From Acetobacter okinawensis (GTDB lineage Bacteria > Pseudomonadota > Alphaproteobacteria > Acetobacterales > Acetobacteraceae), in NCBI RefSeq assembly GCF_002153655.1, contig NZ_JOPJ01000008.1, positions 56,348-120,347 on the forward strand: a stretch of 64,000 nucleotides of DNA, in the 5' to 3' direction. Below the pieces are notes generated by a model. It did not search any database. It saw only the letters and a list, made by a program, of their open reading frames with translations, and had not been told where the DNA came from. Numbering within the stretch: the first letter of the stretch is position 1; each line of letters opens with the position of its first letter. The translations under genes and the position numbers were made by a program. This document shows, piece after piece, positions 14,941 through 25,598 of this stretch.

Positions 14941-16362
14941 CTAGCGTTCGGGTACGGCTCTGTAAGGCACAACCCCGCGGGCATTGCTGCCCGTGTCCAG
15001 AACCCTGCCAGAAACAGGGAGCGAGCGGTGGCTGCACTGCTCGCGCCCACAGGCCCGGCAGCCCGGCCCAATAGGCACCACCAGCGTGTGGTCCTGTAGG
15101 TCCAGCCCTGCGGCGTAAACGGTTTTTGCCGCGTCCTGTATGGTGCAGCCCAGCACCATGGCAATCTGGCGGGGGCGGTCGGCGTAGTTCAGCCCCTCGC
15201 GCCCTACGGTGCGTGCGACGTTGAGGTAGATGGAATCATCCGTGGTCTGCGAAAGCTGGACCTGTATCTGCCCCGGCGTTGCAAAGGCGCGGAAGACGTT
15301 CCACAACGGGCAGGGGCCGCCAAACCGGGATTGGGAAAAACGGTTGGCCGAAAAACTTTTAAGAATATTCCCGGCAATATCCAGTTTGAGAAAATAGAAG
15401 GGAATGCCCTCAGCACCAAAGCGCTGCATGGTGCTCAGCCGGTGGCAGACCTGCTCAAAACTTACGCCAAAGTGGCGGCGCAGGTCGTCCACATCATACC
15501 GCATGCTCTGGGCGTGCTGTAAAAACCGCATATAGGGCAGGATGAGCGCGCCAGCAAAATAGTTGCCAAGGTACACACGCGCGAGTTCCTGCGCATTGCG
15601 CTCTTTTGGCCCTTCACGGCGCAGAATATCGCTCATCAGGCGGTTGTGTTCCAACTGGCCAATAATCTGGGCCAGAAAAAACAGCGTGCTCTCTGGTGGC
15701 TGGTCATGGGGGAGCTGGACCTGACGTTTGTGCCGGTCAATGCGCCACACCAGACCACGGGTGTGCATGTCCGTGCTGTGGGTTATGCTCAGGCCGTGCC
15801 GCTCCTGTAAGTGGCGCACAAGGGCTGTGCTGAGTGGGAGTGTGTCCTGAATGATGGTTTCGTAAAAATCCTCTGCGGCACAATCCAGTTCATGAAAATA
15901 ATTGTTATGCTCCTGCACCCAGTTGCCAACACTCTCGTAAGGCTCCAGCGGGGGTGGGCTACTGGCCGAAGGTGCATGTTCGCGCCGTTCCTGGTCAAAG
16001 GTATAGGCGCGGTAGAGGGTTAAAAACGCCTCGCACAGTTCTGGGCTCTGGCGCGCGGACTCCACCATTTTTGCCAGTGGCAGGGGCGCGTTTTTAAAAA
16101 TCGGGTCGGCCATGGTCTCGCGCAGGGCCTGCACGGCATGGGCCTCCCGCGTGTCGGCAAACCATGCGGGGTTCAGGGCAAAGCGTTCGCACAGGGTTTG
16201 CAGCAGGTGGTCGGGCAGGGGGCGGTGGTTGCGCTCAAGCTGGTTAAGGTAGCTGAGCGAGACGCCAACACACTCCGCGAGTGCGGCCTGTGTCATGCTT
16301 TCGCGCTGGCGGAGCTGGCGCAGCCTGTTCCCGGCAAACAGCTTGGTTTTTGTTCTGGGCAT
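14941..16362 (-). CDS. XRE-family short-chain fatty-acyl regulator (RamB/ScfR-like), likely controls the prp genes
   Basis: Transcription factor of 473 residues. Residues 8-65 are an XRE helix-turn-helix ([21 protein letters not shown]). The middle region resembles the IrrE/DUF955-type ligand domain, and the C-terminal DUF2083-like domain ends with a Cys-rich motif ([11 protein letters not shown]). RamB, the actinobacterial PrpR and rhodobacterial ScfR share this plan and control acetate or propionate use, sensing short-chain acyl-CoA. It is divergent from prpD, 130 bases away, which supports control of the methylcitrate genes. The ATG at 16362 has GAAGG nine bases upstream. Confidence 0.82.
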   Translation of the reverse strand: MPRTKTKLFAGNRLRQLRQRESMTQAALAECVGVSLSYLNQLERNHRPLPDHLLQTLCERFALNPAWFADTREAHAVQALRETMADPIFKNAPLPLAKMVESARQSPELCEAFLTLYRAYTFDQERREHAPSASSPPPLEPYESVGNWVQEHNNYFHELDCAAEDFYETIIQDTLPLSTALVRHLQERHGLSITHSTDMHTRGLVWRIDRHKRQVQLPHDQPPESTLFFLAQIIGQLEHNRLMSDILRREGPKERNAQELARVYLGNYFAGALILPYMRFLQHAQSMRYDVDDLRRHFGVSFEQVCHRLSTMQRFGAEGIPFYFLKLDIAGNILKSFSANRFSQSRFGGPCPLWNVFRAFATPGQIQVQLSQTTDDSIYLNVARTVGREGLNYADRPRQIAMVLGCTIQDAAKTVYAAGLDLQDHTLVVPIGPGCRACGREQCSHRSLPVSGRVLDTGSNARGVVPYRAVPER

Positions 16363-16492
16363 GCACACCAACCTTCACAGACTTTGCAAGCGGCGCGAAT
16401 TCCTTCGCTTCTTTTTACTCTTATTCCTCTGCTTCTTTACGCGACAGTCTGCAACTGTTTCCCTAGATCACAAGATGGCAAGGGCCGGAACA

Positions 16493-18055
16493 ATGCAAAA
16501 TCATGAAGTGCGCGTACACCCCGAGAGCGACCGCCTGAACCGTGCAGACCAGTTGGCATGGAAAATTGCGCAGGTCGCCGCGGACCCGGTGGGGGTGGAG
16601 CCTGCAGTCGCGGACATGATTATCAACCGCATGATCGATAATGCCGCCGTGGCCATGGCCTCGGTCAACCGCCATTCGGTCATGAGTGCGCGGAGCGAGG
16701 CACTGGCCCACCGCAGGCCGGGCGGGGCGACCGTGTTTGGCATGGGGGCGGATGTGCGCGTGCATGCGGAGTGGGCGGCATGGGCCAACGGCACCGCCGT
16801 GCGCGAACTGGACTACCATGACACGTTTCTGGCGGCCGAATACTCCCATCCGGGGGACAATATTCCCGGTATTCTGGCCGTGGCGCAGCAGTGCAACCGC
16901 AGTGGTGCGGACCTGATCCGTGGCATTGCCACGGGGTACGAAATCCAGATTGATCTGGCCCGCGCCATCTGCCTGCACAAGCACAAGATTGACCATGTGG
17001 CCCACCTTGGCCCATCGGTTGCGGCAGGCATTGGCGCACTTTTGCGCCTGCCGCCTTCGGTTATCTATCAGGCCATCGGGCAGGCGCTGCATGTGACCAC
17101 AGCTACGCGCCAGAGCCGCAAGGGCGAGATTTCGTCATGGAAGGCGTATGCACCGGCCCATGCGGGCAAAATGGCTGTGGAATCCGTTGACCGCGCCATG
17201 CTGGGCGAGACATCCCCAACCCCTATTTACGAAGGGGAAGATGGCGTGATTGCATGGATGCTTGATGGCAAGAGCGCGCTCTACTCCGTGCCGCTGCCAA
17301 GCATGGGCGAGCCAAAGCGGGCTATTCTGTCCTCCTTTACCAAGGAGCATTCTGCCGAATACCAGAGTCAGGCGCTGATCGACCTTGCTTTTCGCATGGG
17401 CAAAAAAATCAGCAACTGGGAGGATGTGGACGATGTGCTGATCGAAACCAGCCACCACACCCACTACGTGATTGGCACAGGCTCCAATGACCCGCAGAAG
17501 TTTGACCCACAGGCCACGCGGGAGACACTGGACCACTCCATTATGTATATTGTGGCTGTGGCGTTGCAGGACGGGTGCTGGCACCATGTGCGCTCCTACG
17601 AGCCGGAACGGGCACGCCGGGCCGATACGGTGCGGTTGTGGAAAAAAATCCACACGATTGAAAAACCCGAGTGGACACAACGCTACCACGAGAGTGACCC
17701 GGACAAAAAAGCCTTTGGTGGGCGCATTGTCATCCGTATGAAAAACGGCGCCATTCTGGCAGACGAGCTGGCCGTGGCCAACGCCCATACGCTGGGGGCA
17801 ACCCCGTGGCAACGTGCGGACTACATCAGAAAATTCCGCACCCTGTCAGAAGGGATTGTGGCGGATGCGGAGGTCGAGCGCTTTCTGGCGGCCGTGCAGC
17901 GCCTGCCCGAGCTGGGGGCGGGGGAACTCCACCAGCTTGAGCTGTATATTCCTCCACAGGACGTGCAGCTCAGTCAGGTGGAAGGCATTTTCAACTTCGG
18001 CCTGTCGGGTAAGGGGGCCAGAGCCTCTCAGCAGAGCGCAGCCCTCACATCCTGA
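16493..18055 (+). CDS. prpD: 2-methylcitrate dehydratase
   Basis: MmgE/PrpD-family enzyme of 520 residues that dehydrates 2-methylcitrate to 2-methylaconitate in the methylcitrate cycle of propionate breakdown. The family needs no iron-sulfur cluster. Recognisable segments include [10 protein letters not shown] near residue 108 and the [15 protein letters not shown] region. The ATG at 16493 follows an AAGGG sequence; an ATG six codons upstream has none. It heads a row prpD-prpC-prpB-prpE, all on the plus strand with short gaps. No acnD/prpF pair is present, so this PrpD would be the only dehydratase of the locus. Confidence 0.94.
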   Translation: MQNHEVRVHPESDRLNRADQLAWKIAQVAADPVGVEPAVADMIINRMIDNAAVAMASVNRHSVMSARSEALAHRRPGGATVFGMGADVRVHAEWAAWANGTAVRELDYHDTFLAAEYSHPGDNIPGILAVAQQCNRSGADLIRGIATGYEIQIDLARAICLHKHKIDHVAHLGPSVAAGIGALLRLPPSVIYQAIGQALHVTTATRQSRKGEISSWKAYAPAHAGKMAVESVDRAMLGETSPTPIYEGEDGVIAWMLDGKSALYSVPLPSMGEPKRAILSSFTKEHSAEYQSQALIDLAFRMGKKISNWEDVDDVLIETSHHTHYVIGTGSNDPQKFDPQATRETLDHSIMYIVAVALQDGCWHHVRSYEPERARRADTVRLWKKIHTIEKPEWTQRYHESDPDKKAFGGRIVIRMKNGAILADELAVANAHTLGATPWQRADYIRKFRTLSEGIVADAEVERFLAAVQRLPELGAGELHQLELYIPPQDVQLSQVEGIFNFGLSGKGARASQQSAALTS

Positions 18056-18090
18056 CAGACACAGAACATGACGGCAGGGGAGCAAGGACC

Positions 18091-19260
18091 ATGCACACCG
18101 AACTGCACCGCACAAAACCAAAAAAATCCGTAGCCCTGTCCGGCACTGTGGCGGGCAATACGGCCCTGAGCACGGTTGGCCACAGCGGCAACGACCTGCA
18201 CTACCGGGGGTATGACATAAAAGACCTCGCCCGTGCCTGCACGTTTGAGGAGGTCGCCTACCTGCTCATCCACGGCTACCTGCCCAACACGGCGGAGCTG
18301 GAGGGTTACAAACGCCACCTGATGGGCCTGCGTGACATTCCCGCCATTGTGCGGGCGGCGCTGGAGCGCCTGCCTGCCTCCACCCACCCCATGGACGTGC
18401 TGCGCACTGCTGTGTCGGTTCTGGGCTGCGCCCTGCCCGAGCGGAGCGACAGCCCCATAGCCGGTGCGCGTGAGATTGCGGACCGGCTGGTCGCCTCCAC
18501 AGCCTCCATGCTGCTCTACTGGTACCATTACTCCAACCACGGGCGCAGAATAGACACCCAGACGGAAGATGACAGCGTAGGCGGGCATTTTTTACACCTG
18601 CTGCATGGGTATGCCCCCCCGGCAGACTGGGTGCAGGCCATGCATACTTCGCTCATCCTGTATGCGGAGCATGAGTTCAATGCCTCCACCTTTGCCGCGC
18701 GCGTGGTCGCAGGCACGGGGGCGGACATGTATTCCGCCGTCACGGCGGCCATTGGCGCGCTACGTGGCCCCAAGCACGGGGGTGCCAACGAGGTGGCGCT
18801 GGATATCCAGCAACGCTACCACACGGCGGACGAGGCCGAGGCGGACATCCGCCGCAGGTTGGAGGCCAAGGAGGTCATTATCGGCTTTGGGCACCCGGTT
18901 TACACGCTGGCTGACCCACGCAACGACATTATCAAGGAAGTGGCAAGGGACCTCTCCCGCCGCAACGGCACCATGCGGCTCTACACCGTAGCCGAGCGTC
19001 TGGAGCGGGTTATGGCGGAGCAGAAGAAGATGTTCCCCAACCTCGACTGGTTCAGCGCTGTTTCGTACAACGCCATGGGTATTCCCACGCCCATGTTCAC
19101 CCCTGTGTTTGTCATGTCCCGCGTTACGGGCTGGTGCGCACACATTATGGAACAGCGCCGGGATGGAAAAATCATCCGCCCCTCCGCCAATTATACAGGG
19201 CCGGACCCGCGCCCGTTAATGCCCCTGCGCGAACGCGATGGACTGGAGTACGCCGCATGA
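18091..19260 (+). CDS. prpC: 2-methylcitrate synthase
   Basis: Citrate-synthase-family enzyme of 389 residues condensing propionyl-CoA with oxaloacetate. Active-site segments are visible: GPKHGGANE around residue 230 and the [13 protein letters not shown] segment around 270. The length fits the short type II-like PrpC, not hexameric GltA. A ribosome site (GGGGAGCAAGGA) precedes the ATG. It starts 35 bases after prpD and overlaps prpB by four bases (ATGA), so translation is coupled. A minor citrate synthase activity is common in this family. Confidence 0.94.
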   Translation: MHTELHRTKPKKSVALSGTVAGNTALSTVGHSGNDLHYRGYDIKDLARACTFEEVAYLLIHGYLPNTAELEGYKRHLMGLRDIPAIVRAALERLPASTHPMDVLRTAVSVLGCALPERSDSPIAGAREIADRLVASTASMLLYWYHYSNHGRRIDTQTEDDSVGGHFLHLLHGYAPPADWVQAMHTSLILYAEHEFNASTFAARVVAGTGADMYSAVTAAIGALRGPKHGGANEVALDIQQRYHTADEAEADIRRRLEAKEVIIGFGHPVYTLADPRNDIIKEVARDLSRRNGTMRLYTVAERLERVMAEQKKMFPNLDWFSAVSYNAMGIPTPMFTPVFVMSRVTGWCAHIMEQRRDGKIIRPSANYTGPDPRPLMPLRERDGLEYAA

Positions 19261-20189
19261 CCTATCTGGTAGGCAAAGACCTGCCCGCAACCCCCGCGGG
19301 CCAGCGTTTTAAGGAGATGATGCACCGTAAAGGGATCATGCAGATCCCTGGTGCGCATAACGGGCAGGCCGCGCTCCAGGCGCGGGACTGCGGTTTTGGC
19401 GCGCTCTACCTGTCAGGTGCGGCCATGACCGCGAGCATGGGCCTGCCTGATCTTGGTATTATTACCATAGACGAGGTGTGTTTTTTCATCCGTCAGGTTG
19501 TGCGCGCCACAGGCCTGCCCGTGCTGGTGGATGGGGATACCGGGTACGGTGAAACCCTGAACGTGATGAACATGGTCCGCGCTTTTGAGGAGGCAGGGGC
19601 CGCCGCCGTGCATATTGAGGATCAGGTGCTGCCCAAAAAATGCGGCCACCTGAATGATAAAAAACTCGTCTCCCCACAGGAGATGGCGCAAAAAGTGGCC
19701 GCCGCTGCCCGCGCCCGGCGTGACATGGTGGTCATTGCCCGCACAGATGCCGCAGGCTCGGAAGGGCTGGATGGCGCAGTTGCGCGTGCACGCCTGTATT
19801 ACGAGGCCGGGGCCGATGCCATTTTCCCCGAAGCACTGATATCGGAAGAGATGTTCAGGGAGTTTGCGCGCCGCCTGCCAGACGTGCCTTTGCTGGCCAA
19901 TATGACCGAGTTCGGGCGTTCACCCTATTTTACGGCCTCCGAGTTTGAGTCCATGGGCTACAGCATGGTCATATGGCCTGTCAGCTCCCTGCGGGCGGCC
20001 AACAAGGCGCAGGCCGAACTGTTTGCCACCATTGCGCGCACAGGTGGCACACATGCCATGCTGGACCGTATGCAAACCCGCGAGGAGCTGTACAGAACAC
20101 TCCGTTATTATGACTACGAAACACTGGACGCAGGCATTGTGGCCACCGTCCTGCCCCACATAGGGCAGCCCGACCGCAACGCCGCCTGA
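19257..20189 (+). CDS. prpB: 2-methylisocitrate lyase
   Basis: Isocitrate-lyase-superfamily enzyme of 310 residues that splits 2-methylisocitrate into pyruvate and succinate. The catalytic KKCGH motif is at residues 127-131 and the metal-binding VDGDTGYGE at 91-99. The ATG at 19257 overlaps the prpC stop (ATGA) and excludes the longer upstream open frame. The small size separates it from true isocitrate lyase AceA. Confidence 0.95.
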   Translation: MTYLVGKDLPATPAGQRFKEMMHRKGIMQIPGAHNGQAALQARDCGFGALYLSGAAMTASMGLPDLGIITIDEVCFFIRQVVRATGLPVLVDGDTGYGETLNVMNMVRAFEEAGAAAVHIEDQVLPKKCGHLNDKKLVSPQEMAQKVAAAARARRDMVVIARTDAAGSEGLDGAVARARLYYEAGADAIFPEALISEEMFREFARRLPDVPLLANMTEFGRSPYFTASEFESMGYSMVIWPVSSLRAANKAQAELFATIARTGGTHAMLDRMQTREELYRTLRYYDYETLDAGIVATVLPHIGQPDRNAA

Positions 20190-20242
20190 ACACCGCAGAA
20201 CTTCTGTCCCACACAAACAACAAGAACAGGGGATACAAGACC

Positions 20243-22225
20243 ATGACGGACCACACACTCATCCCGGCACGCAACTACCCCGACTACCCGGCACTGATGA
20301 CACCCGAGCAGTTACAGGCCATGCGTGAGCAGGCACAGCGCGACCCGGACGGGTTCTGGCTGCAACAGGCGCGGCGCATACACTGGTGCTCCAGACCCAC
20401 GCAGGGCTTTACTGGTAGTTTTGAAAATGACGTGTCCATAAGCTGGTTTGCAGATGGCACGCTCAATGCCTCGGTCTGCTGCATAGACCGGCACCTGACC
20501 GACAGGGGGGATCAGGTCGCCCTGATCAGCCAGCGTGAGGCGCATGGACGCTCGGAAAAATTGACCTACACGGACCTGCACGAGCGCGTGTGCCGCCTTG
20601 CCAACGCCCTGACCCATCTGGGGGTGGAAAAAGGGCACCGGGTGGCTATCTGCCTGCCTATGGTGGCGGAGGCGGTTGTCTCCATGCTGGCGTGTGCGCG
20701 CATTGGGGCGGTGCATGTGGTGCTGTTTGGCGGGTTTTCGGCAGAAGGTATTGCCGAGCGGCTGGTGGACAGCGGGGCCGTGGCCGTTATTACCGCCAAC
20801 ATGGCGTGGCGTGGCAACAAGCCCGTAGCCTACAAACAGAGCATGGACGAGGCCCTGCGCAAGGCGGGGGGCAACAGTGGTGTGCATTCCGTGCTGGTCG
20901 TGCGCACGTCGGAGGAGGCTGTGCCCATGCTGCCCGGACGTGACTACGATTTTCATGACTTTGTGGACAATTTCGAGGCGGATTTTGTCCCCGCCGTCAT
21001 GCGGGCGGAGGACCCGTTGTTCATGCTCTACACGTCGGGCAGCACGGGCAAGCCCAAGGCGGTGGTGCATGCAACGGGGGGCTATATGGTGTGGGCGGCC
21101 TACACCATGGGCATGGTCTACACCCACCAGCCGGGAGATGTGCTGTGGTGCACAGCGGATGTGGCGTGGATTACGGGGCACACCTCTGTTGTGTATGGCC
21201 CGCTGGCCAATGGTGGCACCACCATGATTTCGGACAGCCTGCCAACCTACCCCCAGCCGGGCAGATGGTTTGACCTGATAGACGAGTACAGGGTGAGCAT
21301 GCTCTTTACCGCCCCCACAGCCGTACGCGCCATGATGGCCGAAGGCGATGCGGTGGTAAACCGCCATAACCTTGGCTCGTTGCGCCTGCTGGGTGTTGCG
21401 GGTGAGCCCATAAGCCCCGATGCATGGCTGTGGTACCATGATGTGGTGGGCAAAAAGCGCTGCCCCGTGGCCGACACATGGTGGCAGACCGAGACCGCAG
21501 GCATTGTGCTTGGCCCCATACCGGGGGTGCAGTCGCTCAAGCCCGGTTCGGCCACCATGCCTCTGCCGGGGGTGGAAATGGCCATACTCGACCAGCGTGG
21601 CCGCGTGGAGCAGGGCGCTGCGGAGGGGGCGCTGTGCATTGCCCGCTCATGGCCCGGTCAGGCGCGCACCATATGGGGCGACCATGCCCGTTTTTGCCAG
21701 ACGTATTTTTCCATGGCGCCGGGCCTGTATTTTACCGGCGATGGCGCAAAGCGGGATGAGGATGGATACTACTGGATAACCGGCCGTATGGATGACGTCA
21801 TCAACATTGCCGGGCACCGCCTTGGCACGGCGGAGGTGGAGGATGCACTGGGTGCCGACCACAGGATTGTGGAGTGCGCAGCCGTTGGGGTTGAGCATCC
21901 GGTCAAGGGGCAGGCGCTGGTGGTGTTTGCCATCCCGCGCAAGGACGTAACCGCAGGGCTGGATGAGGCAGGCATCAGCCGCCTTGTGGTCCAGTTGATT
22001 GGCCGTTACGCAGCGCCGGAGGCGGTTTATCTGGTGCCAGACCTGCCACGCACCCGCTCGGGCAAAATCGTGCGGCGGTTGTTGCGCAAGATCGCAAGTG
22101 GCGATACGAATGAACTGGGTGATCTGTCGGCCCTGAGCGATCAGTCCATTGTGCCCATGCTGCGTGAGCGCGTGTGGGGGCAGATGGCTTTTGGGCAGTC
22201 AGAAGCAGTGCAGGCCAGAGCCTGA
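20243..22225 (+). CDS. prpE: propionate-CoA ligase (AMP-forming)
   Basis: Acyl-adenylate-forming enzyme of 660 residues that activates propionate to propionyl-CoA. It shows the P-loop-like signature TSGSTGKPKAVVH near residue 260, the TWWQTETAG motif near 415, and the C-terminal catalytic lysine in TRSGKIVRRLLRK near 615. It is close to acetyl-CoA synthetase, but its place right after prpDCB makes propionate the likely substrate. It starts 53 bases after prpB with AACAGGGG upstream. A terminator-like hairpin follows the gene. Confidence 0.92.
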   Translation: MTDHTLIPARNYPDYPALMTPEQLQAMREQAQRDPDGFWLQQARRIHWCSRPTQGFTGSFENDVSISWFADGTLNASVCCIDRHLTDRGDQVALISQREAHGRSEKLTYTDLHERVCRLANALTHLGVEKGHRVAICLPMVAEAVVSMLACARIGAVHVVLFGGFSAEGIAERLVDSGAVAVITANMAWRGNKPVAYKQSMDEALRKAGGNSGVHSVLVVRTSEEAVPMLPGRDYDFHDFVDNFEADFVPAVMRAEDPLFMLYTSGSTGKPKAVVHATGGYMVWAAYTMGMVYTHQPGDVLWCTADVAWITGHTSVVYGPLANGGTTMISDSLPTYPQPGRWFDLIDEYRVSMLFTAPTAVRAMMAEGDAVVNRHNLGSLRLLGVAGEPISPDAWLWYHDVVGKKRCPVADTWWQTETAGIVLGPIPGVQSLKPGSATMPLPGVEMAILDQRGRVEQGAAEGALCIARSWPGQARTIWGDHARFCQTYFSMAPGLYFTGDGAKRDEDGYYWITGRMDDVINIAGHRLGTAEVEDALGADHRIVECAAVGVEHPVKGQALVVFAIPRKDVTAGLDEAGISRLVVQLIGRYAAPEAVYLVPDLPRTRSGKIVRRLLRKIASGDTNELGDLSALSDQSIVPMLRERVWGQMAFGQSEAVQARA

Positions 22226-22276
22226 GCCAACAGGCCAGCACGCAGCAAAATCTTGCTAAGCGCGGCAAGACCGGAG

Positions 22277-22306
22277 GGGTCGGGGTGGTAACGCCCCGGC
22301 CCTTTT
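22277..22306 (+). terminator. probable intrinsic terminator after prpE
   Basis: GGGTCGGGG (22277-22285) pairs with CCCCGGCCC (22294-22302) with one G-U wobble and an eight-base loop, followed by TTTT (22303-22306). It lies 51 bases after the prpE stop and ends the prp row before the MFS gene. Confidence 0.65.
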
Positions 22307-22441
22307 GCCTGTTACGGGCTGTCGGCTGTGCAGCGTGTTCACGTCCGCGCCAGACTGGCGTATTCGTGATGAGTCCACCGTGGCGGGCCAGATAGCGGGC
22401 ATGCGACAAAGTGGGGAACCCCGCAGGCAGGAGTCCCCCCC

Positions 22442-23680
22442 ATGGCCATAAGTGCTTCCCCCATCCTTGACCGCACAACAGCGCGGCATGTTGTGGCTGC
22501 CTCGTTTTTGGGGTGGATGCTTGATGCGTGTGATTTTTTTATTGTCCTGTTCACGCTGGATAATGTTGCACACAGTTTTTCCACCTCGCTGGAGGTGGTG
22601 CTGCTGGCCCCCACGCTCACCCTTGTGACCCGGCCCATAGGGGCGTTTGTGTGCGGGCGGGCGGCGGATGCCTATGGCCGCAAACCGGTGCTGATCGGAA
22701 CAATCGCCATTTACTCGCTTATTGAGGTGCTGTCGGCTTTTGCGCCAACGCTTACGGTCTTTCTGGTCCTGCGCGCACTGTTTGGCATAGCCCTTGGGGG
22801 GGAATGGGGCGTTGGCACGTCACTGATCATGGAGAGCGTGCCTCCATCATGGCGGGGTACGGCATCGGGCATTTTGCAGGCGGGGTACCCGGCGGGGTAT
22901 CTGCTGGCCTCGCTGCTGTTCCTGCTCCTGCCTGTTCTGGGCTGGCGCGGGCTGTTTGTGCTGGGGGGTGGGGCCATTGTTTCGGCCATTTACATCTGGC
23001 TGCGGGTGCCCGAAAGCCCGGACTGGCTGGCCCGCAAAGCGCAGGGGGCAGGGGCTGCACGCCAGCCCGGTATGCTCGATGTGGTCCGGCAGAACATGGC
23101 CCTGTGTGTGTTTGCGGTCGCCCTTATGGCGGCTTTCAACTTTATGAGCCACGGCTCGCAGGACTTGTACCCCAAGGTGTTCCTTGCCCTTGAGCGGCAT
23201 GTGCCGCCAACCTCCATTACAACCCTTGCGGTGCTCTACAATCTGGCGGCCATTGCGGGCGGGGTGGTGTTTGGTGTGCTCTCCCAGCGGATCGGGCGGC
23301 AGTATGCCATTGCCGTGGCAGCAGGGCTGACCCTGCCGCTCCTGCCGTTATGGACCCTGCCGCACTCGGTCTTCTGGCTTGGGGTGGGGGCCATGTGCAT
23401 CCAGTTCTGTATTCAGGGGGCGTGGGGGGTGGTGCCTGCGTATCTGAGCGAGCTTTCCCCCGCATCTGTACGGGCCACCTTTCCGGGGTTGGCCTACCAG
23501 TGCGGCAACCTGATCGCGGCCAGCAACGCCCTGTTGCAAACCCGGCTAGCGGCGTGGATGGGGGCAGGGCTGGCTCCCGCCCTTATGCTCAGTGTGGGTA
23601 TGGCGGCACTGGTGGTGCTGGTGTTAACCTTGCTCAACGCCCGCCTGCACCCGCAAAGCACATTGGGTGAACACGCCTGA
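22442..23680 (+). CDS. MFS transporter, metabolite:H+ symporter type
   Basis: Inner-membrane carrier of 412 residues with about 12 hydrophobic segments. The N-terminal half has FLGWMLDACDFFIVLF, the loop 2-3 motif GRAADAYGRKPVL, and ALGGEWGVGTSLIMESVPPS, which resemble the NanT/ShiA/carboxylate group of the sugar-and-other-transporter family. GCAGGAG precedes the ATG. It follows the prp genes beyond a probable terminator, so propionate or another short organic acid is a reasonable but unproven substrate. The next gene begins 16 bases downstream and may share its transcript. Confidence 0.85.
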   Translation: MAISASPILDRTTARHVVAASFLGWMLDACDFFIVLFTLDNVAHSFSTSLEVVLLAPTLTLVTRPIGAFVCGRAADAYGRKPVLIGTIAIYSLIEVLSAFAPTLTVFLVLRALFGIALGGEWGVGTSLIMESVPPSWRGTASGILQAGYPAGYLLASLLFLLLPVLGWRGLFVLGGGAIVSAIYIWLRVPESPDWLARKAQGAGAARQPGMLDVVRQNMALCVFAVALMAAFNFMSHGSQDLYPKVFLALERHVPPTSITTLAVLYNLAAIAGGVVFGVLSQRIGRQYAIAVAAGLTLPLLPLWTLPHSVFWLGVGAMCIQFCIQGAWGVVPAYLSELSPASVRATFPGLAYQCGNLIAASNALLQTRLAAWMGAGLAPALMLSVGMAALVVLVLTLLNARLHPQSTLGEHA

Positions 23681-23696
23681 CAGCAAGGACCCCACA

Positions 23697-24854
23697 ATGC
23701 GCCATTTTGGAAGAGCCGCGTGCCTGCTGGTTGCACTGGGCGTGTTTGCCCCCGCCATGGCGGCCAACCCGCCACGGCGTGTGCGCACCCCGGCCCCAGC
23801 CCCGATCCTGGAGCCCCTGCGTGTGCCACCACTAGCCCGCGCCGTAATTTTTGACAGGATCAACCATACGTCCCCCCAGCCTGTGGCGCTGGAGGTGGAG
23901 GGTATATCCGTTCAGGTAGAGGTTGCCCCGCAACAGCCCTGCCCGGGCAAGGCAATGTTGATGGAGGCGTCCAACCCCGCACCCGCCGGGGGGGAGCCAC
24001 CATGCACCGTGGCAACGCTGGTGCTCAAAGCGCCCGGCCACCCCGCGTTCAGGCAGGATATTGCACCCCTGATAACGGGAGATGACGGGGGTATGCTGGG
24101 CACCCTGCGCCTTGCCCTGTACCATCTGGACAAAAGTGGCGGACCTTTGCAGGTGCTGCTGTCGGGTTACACAATGGGGGCGCACTGCTGCACGGTTGCC
24201 GCCATTGTGGGGTTGGATGACACGGGCCAGTGGCGGGTCACCCCCCTGCCATCGCAGGATGGGGATGGTACACCCGTGGTGCTGGACATCAACCATGATG
24301 GCGGGCGGCAGTTTGTGCTGGGTGACCAGCAGTTCAACTACGTATTTGCGTCCTATGCATGGTCTGTCCTGCCTGTTGTAATTTATGATTACACGCCCGG
24401 TACTTTGCGTAACGTCACCACCCAGCCTGCCTATGCACCGTTTTTGCGGGCCGGGTTCCGGCGTGACTTCCCTGCCTTTCGGGCGCCACCTCCGCCGGAT
24501 CGTAAGGATATTAACGGGTTTTTGGCCGCCTATGTGGCCAATAGCGCCAATCTGGGGCAGCTCCGGTCGGGGTGGATGTACATGCGGCACTGGTATGACC
24601 GGCGCGCGGATAGCGGGCAGACATGGTGCGCACTGGACCCGTCCGTTAAGGTGCGGGGGGTGGAGGGTTGTCCCGCGCCCTACCAGCGCAAAGTGCCTTA
24701 CCCGCAGGCGCTGGCCCTTTTTTTGCTACAAACAGGCTACATAACCCATGCCCAGTGTGTAGCCCTTGGGTATGACCCGGAAAAAATTGTGCGCGAGCAG
24801 GCCGCAGTGCAGGCTGCAACCACGGCGCGCTGGCATGCGGCACACCCCGGCTAA
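23697..24854 (+). CDS. secreted protein of unknown function
   Basis: A protein of 385 residues with a signal peptide (residues 1-22, ending AMAAN) and a short Pro-rich stretch before the mature domain. The mature part has several cysteines (for example QPCPGK, AHCCTV, TWCALD, EGCPAP) that could form periplasmic disulfides, and a DINHDGGRQFVLGD segment like the calcium-loop repeats of FG-GAP/VCBS proteins. I do not recognise a family. The ATG at 23697 has CAAGGA upstream. The 16-base gap to the MFS gene suggests co-transcription. Confidence 0.7.
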   Translation: MRHFGRAACLLVALGVFAPAMAANPPRRVRTPAPAPILEPLRVPPLARAVIFDRINHTSPQPVALEVEGISVQVEVAPQQPCPGKAMLMEASNPAPAGGEPPCTVATLVLKAPGHPAFRQDIAPLITGDDGGMLGTLRLALYHLDKSGGPLQVLLSGYTMGAHCCTVAAIVGLDDTGQWRVTPLPSQDGDGTPVVLDINHDGGRQFVLGDQQFNYVFASYAWSVLPVVIYDYTPGTLRNVTTQPAYAPFLRAGFRRDFPAFRAPPPPDRKDINGFLAAYVANSANLGQLRSGWMYMRHWYDRRADSGQTWCALDPSVKVRGVEGCPAPYQRKVPYPQALALFLLQTGYITHAQCVALGYDPEKIVREQAAVQAATTARWHAAHPG

Positions 24855-24914
24855 GGGGGGGGTAGTTTAGGGGCACGAACAAAACCAGACGCAGGCAGGG
24901 AGAAGAATGCCATA

Positions 24915-25505
24915 ATGACACTGGATGAGCACATGGCGCTCATGCGCACGGGTGCGATGTACAACGACCTTGCGCCAGAACTGGTGCGCGCGCGTGAGGC
25001 TGCGGTGGTGCTGAGCAACCGCTACAACGCAAGCTTTGGCCGCCCCGCCCCGGAGCGGGAGGCTCTTTTGCGCACCCTGCTGGGTTCTGTTGGCCAGCAT
25101 GTGCATTTTGAGCCCACACTACGGTGCGAGTTTGGGCGTAATATTAGCATTGGCAATAATTTTTACGCCAATTTTGACTGTATTCTGCTTGATGCTGCCC
25201 CCATTACAATTGGGGATAATGTCCTGTTTGGTCCGCGTGTGGGCCTGTATTCGGCCAACCATGCACTGGATGCCGCCGAGCGTGCGGCAGGTGGGTGCTA
25301 CGCCCGCCCCATTTGTATTGGCAACGGGGTGTGGCTGGGGGCGGGGGTGCATATTACCCCCGGTGTCAGCATTGGTGCGGGCAGTATTGTGGGGGCTGGC
25401 AGTGTGGTCACGCGCAGCGTGCCTGCCGGGGTGGTGGCCGCAGGGGTGCCATGCCGGGTCATACGCGCCCTGACCCCGGCTGATCGCACCGGCTTTGCCC
25501 CGTAG
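24915..25505 (+). CDS. maa: maltose/galactoside O-acetyltransferase family enzyme (left-handed beta-helix)
   Basis: Acetyl-CoA-dependent sugar O-acetyltransferase of 196 residues. It has an N-terminal helical Mac domain (residues 5-55) and hexapeptide repeats forming a left-handed beta-helix. The catalytic His sits in YSANHALDAAER near residue 117, and the C-terminal helix coils are seen in ITPGVSIGAGSIVGAGSVV. Maa, LacA and NodL share this architecture, so the acceptor sugar is open. It stands alone, 60 bases after the secreted protein gene. Confidence 0.87.
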   Translation: MTLDEHMALMRTGAMYNDLAPELVRAREAAVVLSNRYNASFGRPAPEREALLRTLLGSVGQHVHFEPTLRCEFGRNISIGNNFYANFDCILLDAAPITIGDNVLFGPRVGLYSANHALDAAERAAGGCYARPICIGNGVWLGAGVHITPGVSIGAGSIVGAGSVVTRSVPAGVVAAGVPCRVIRALTPADRTGFAP

Positions 25506-25598
25506 GGTGGTGGATGCGTTGGCTCCGGTTTGTGCTGGCAGGCGTTGCAGCATACACAGGGGGCAGACAAGCCCCCAACCCTGCCAGCAAGAAGTGTG

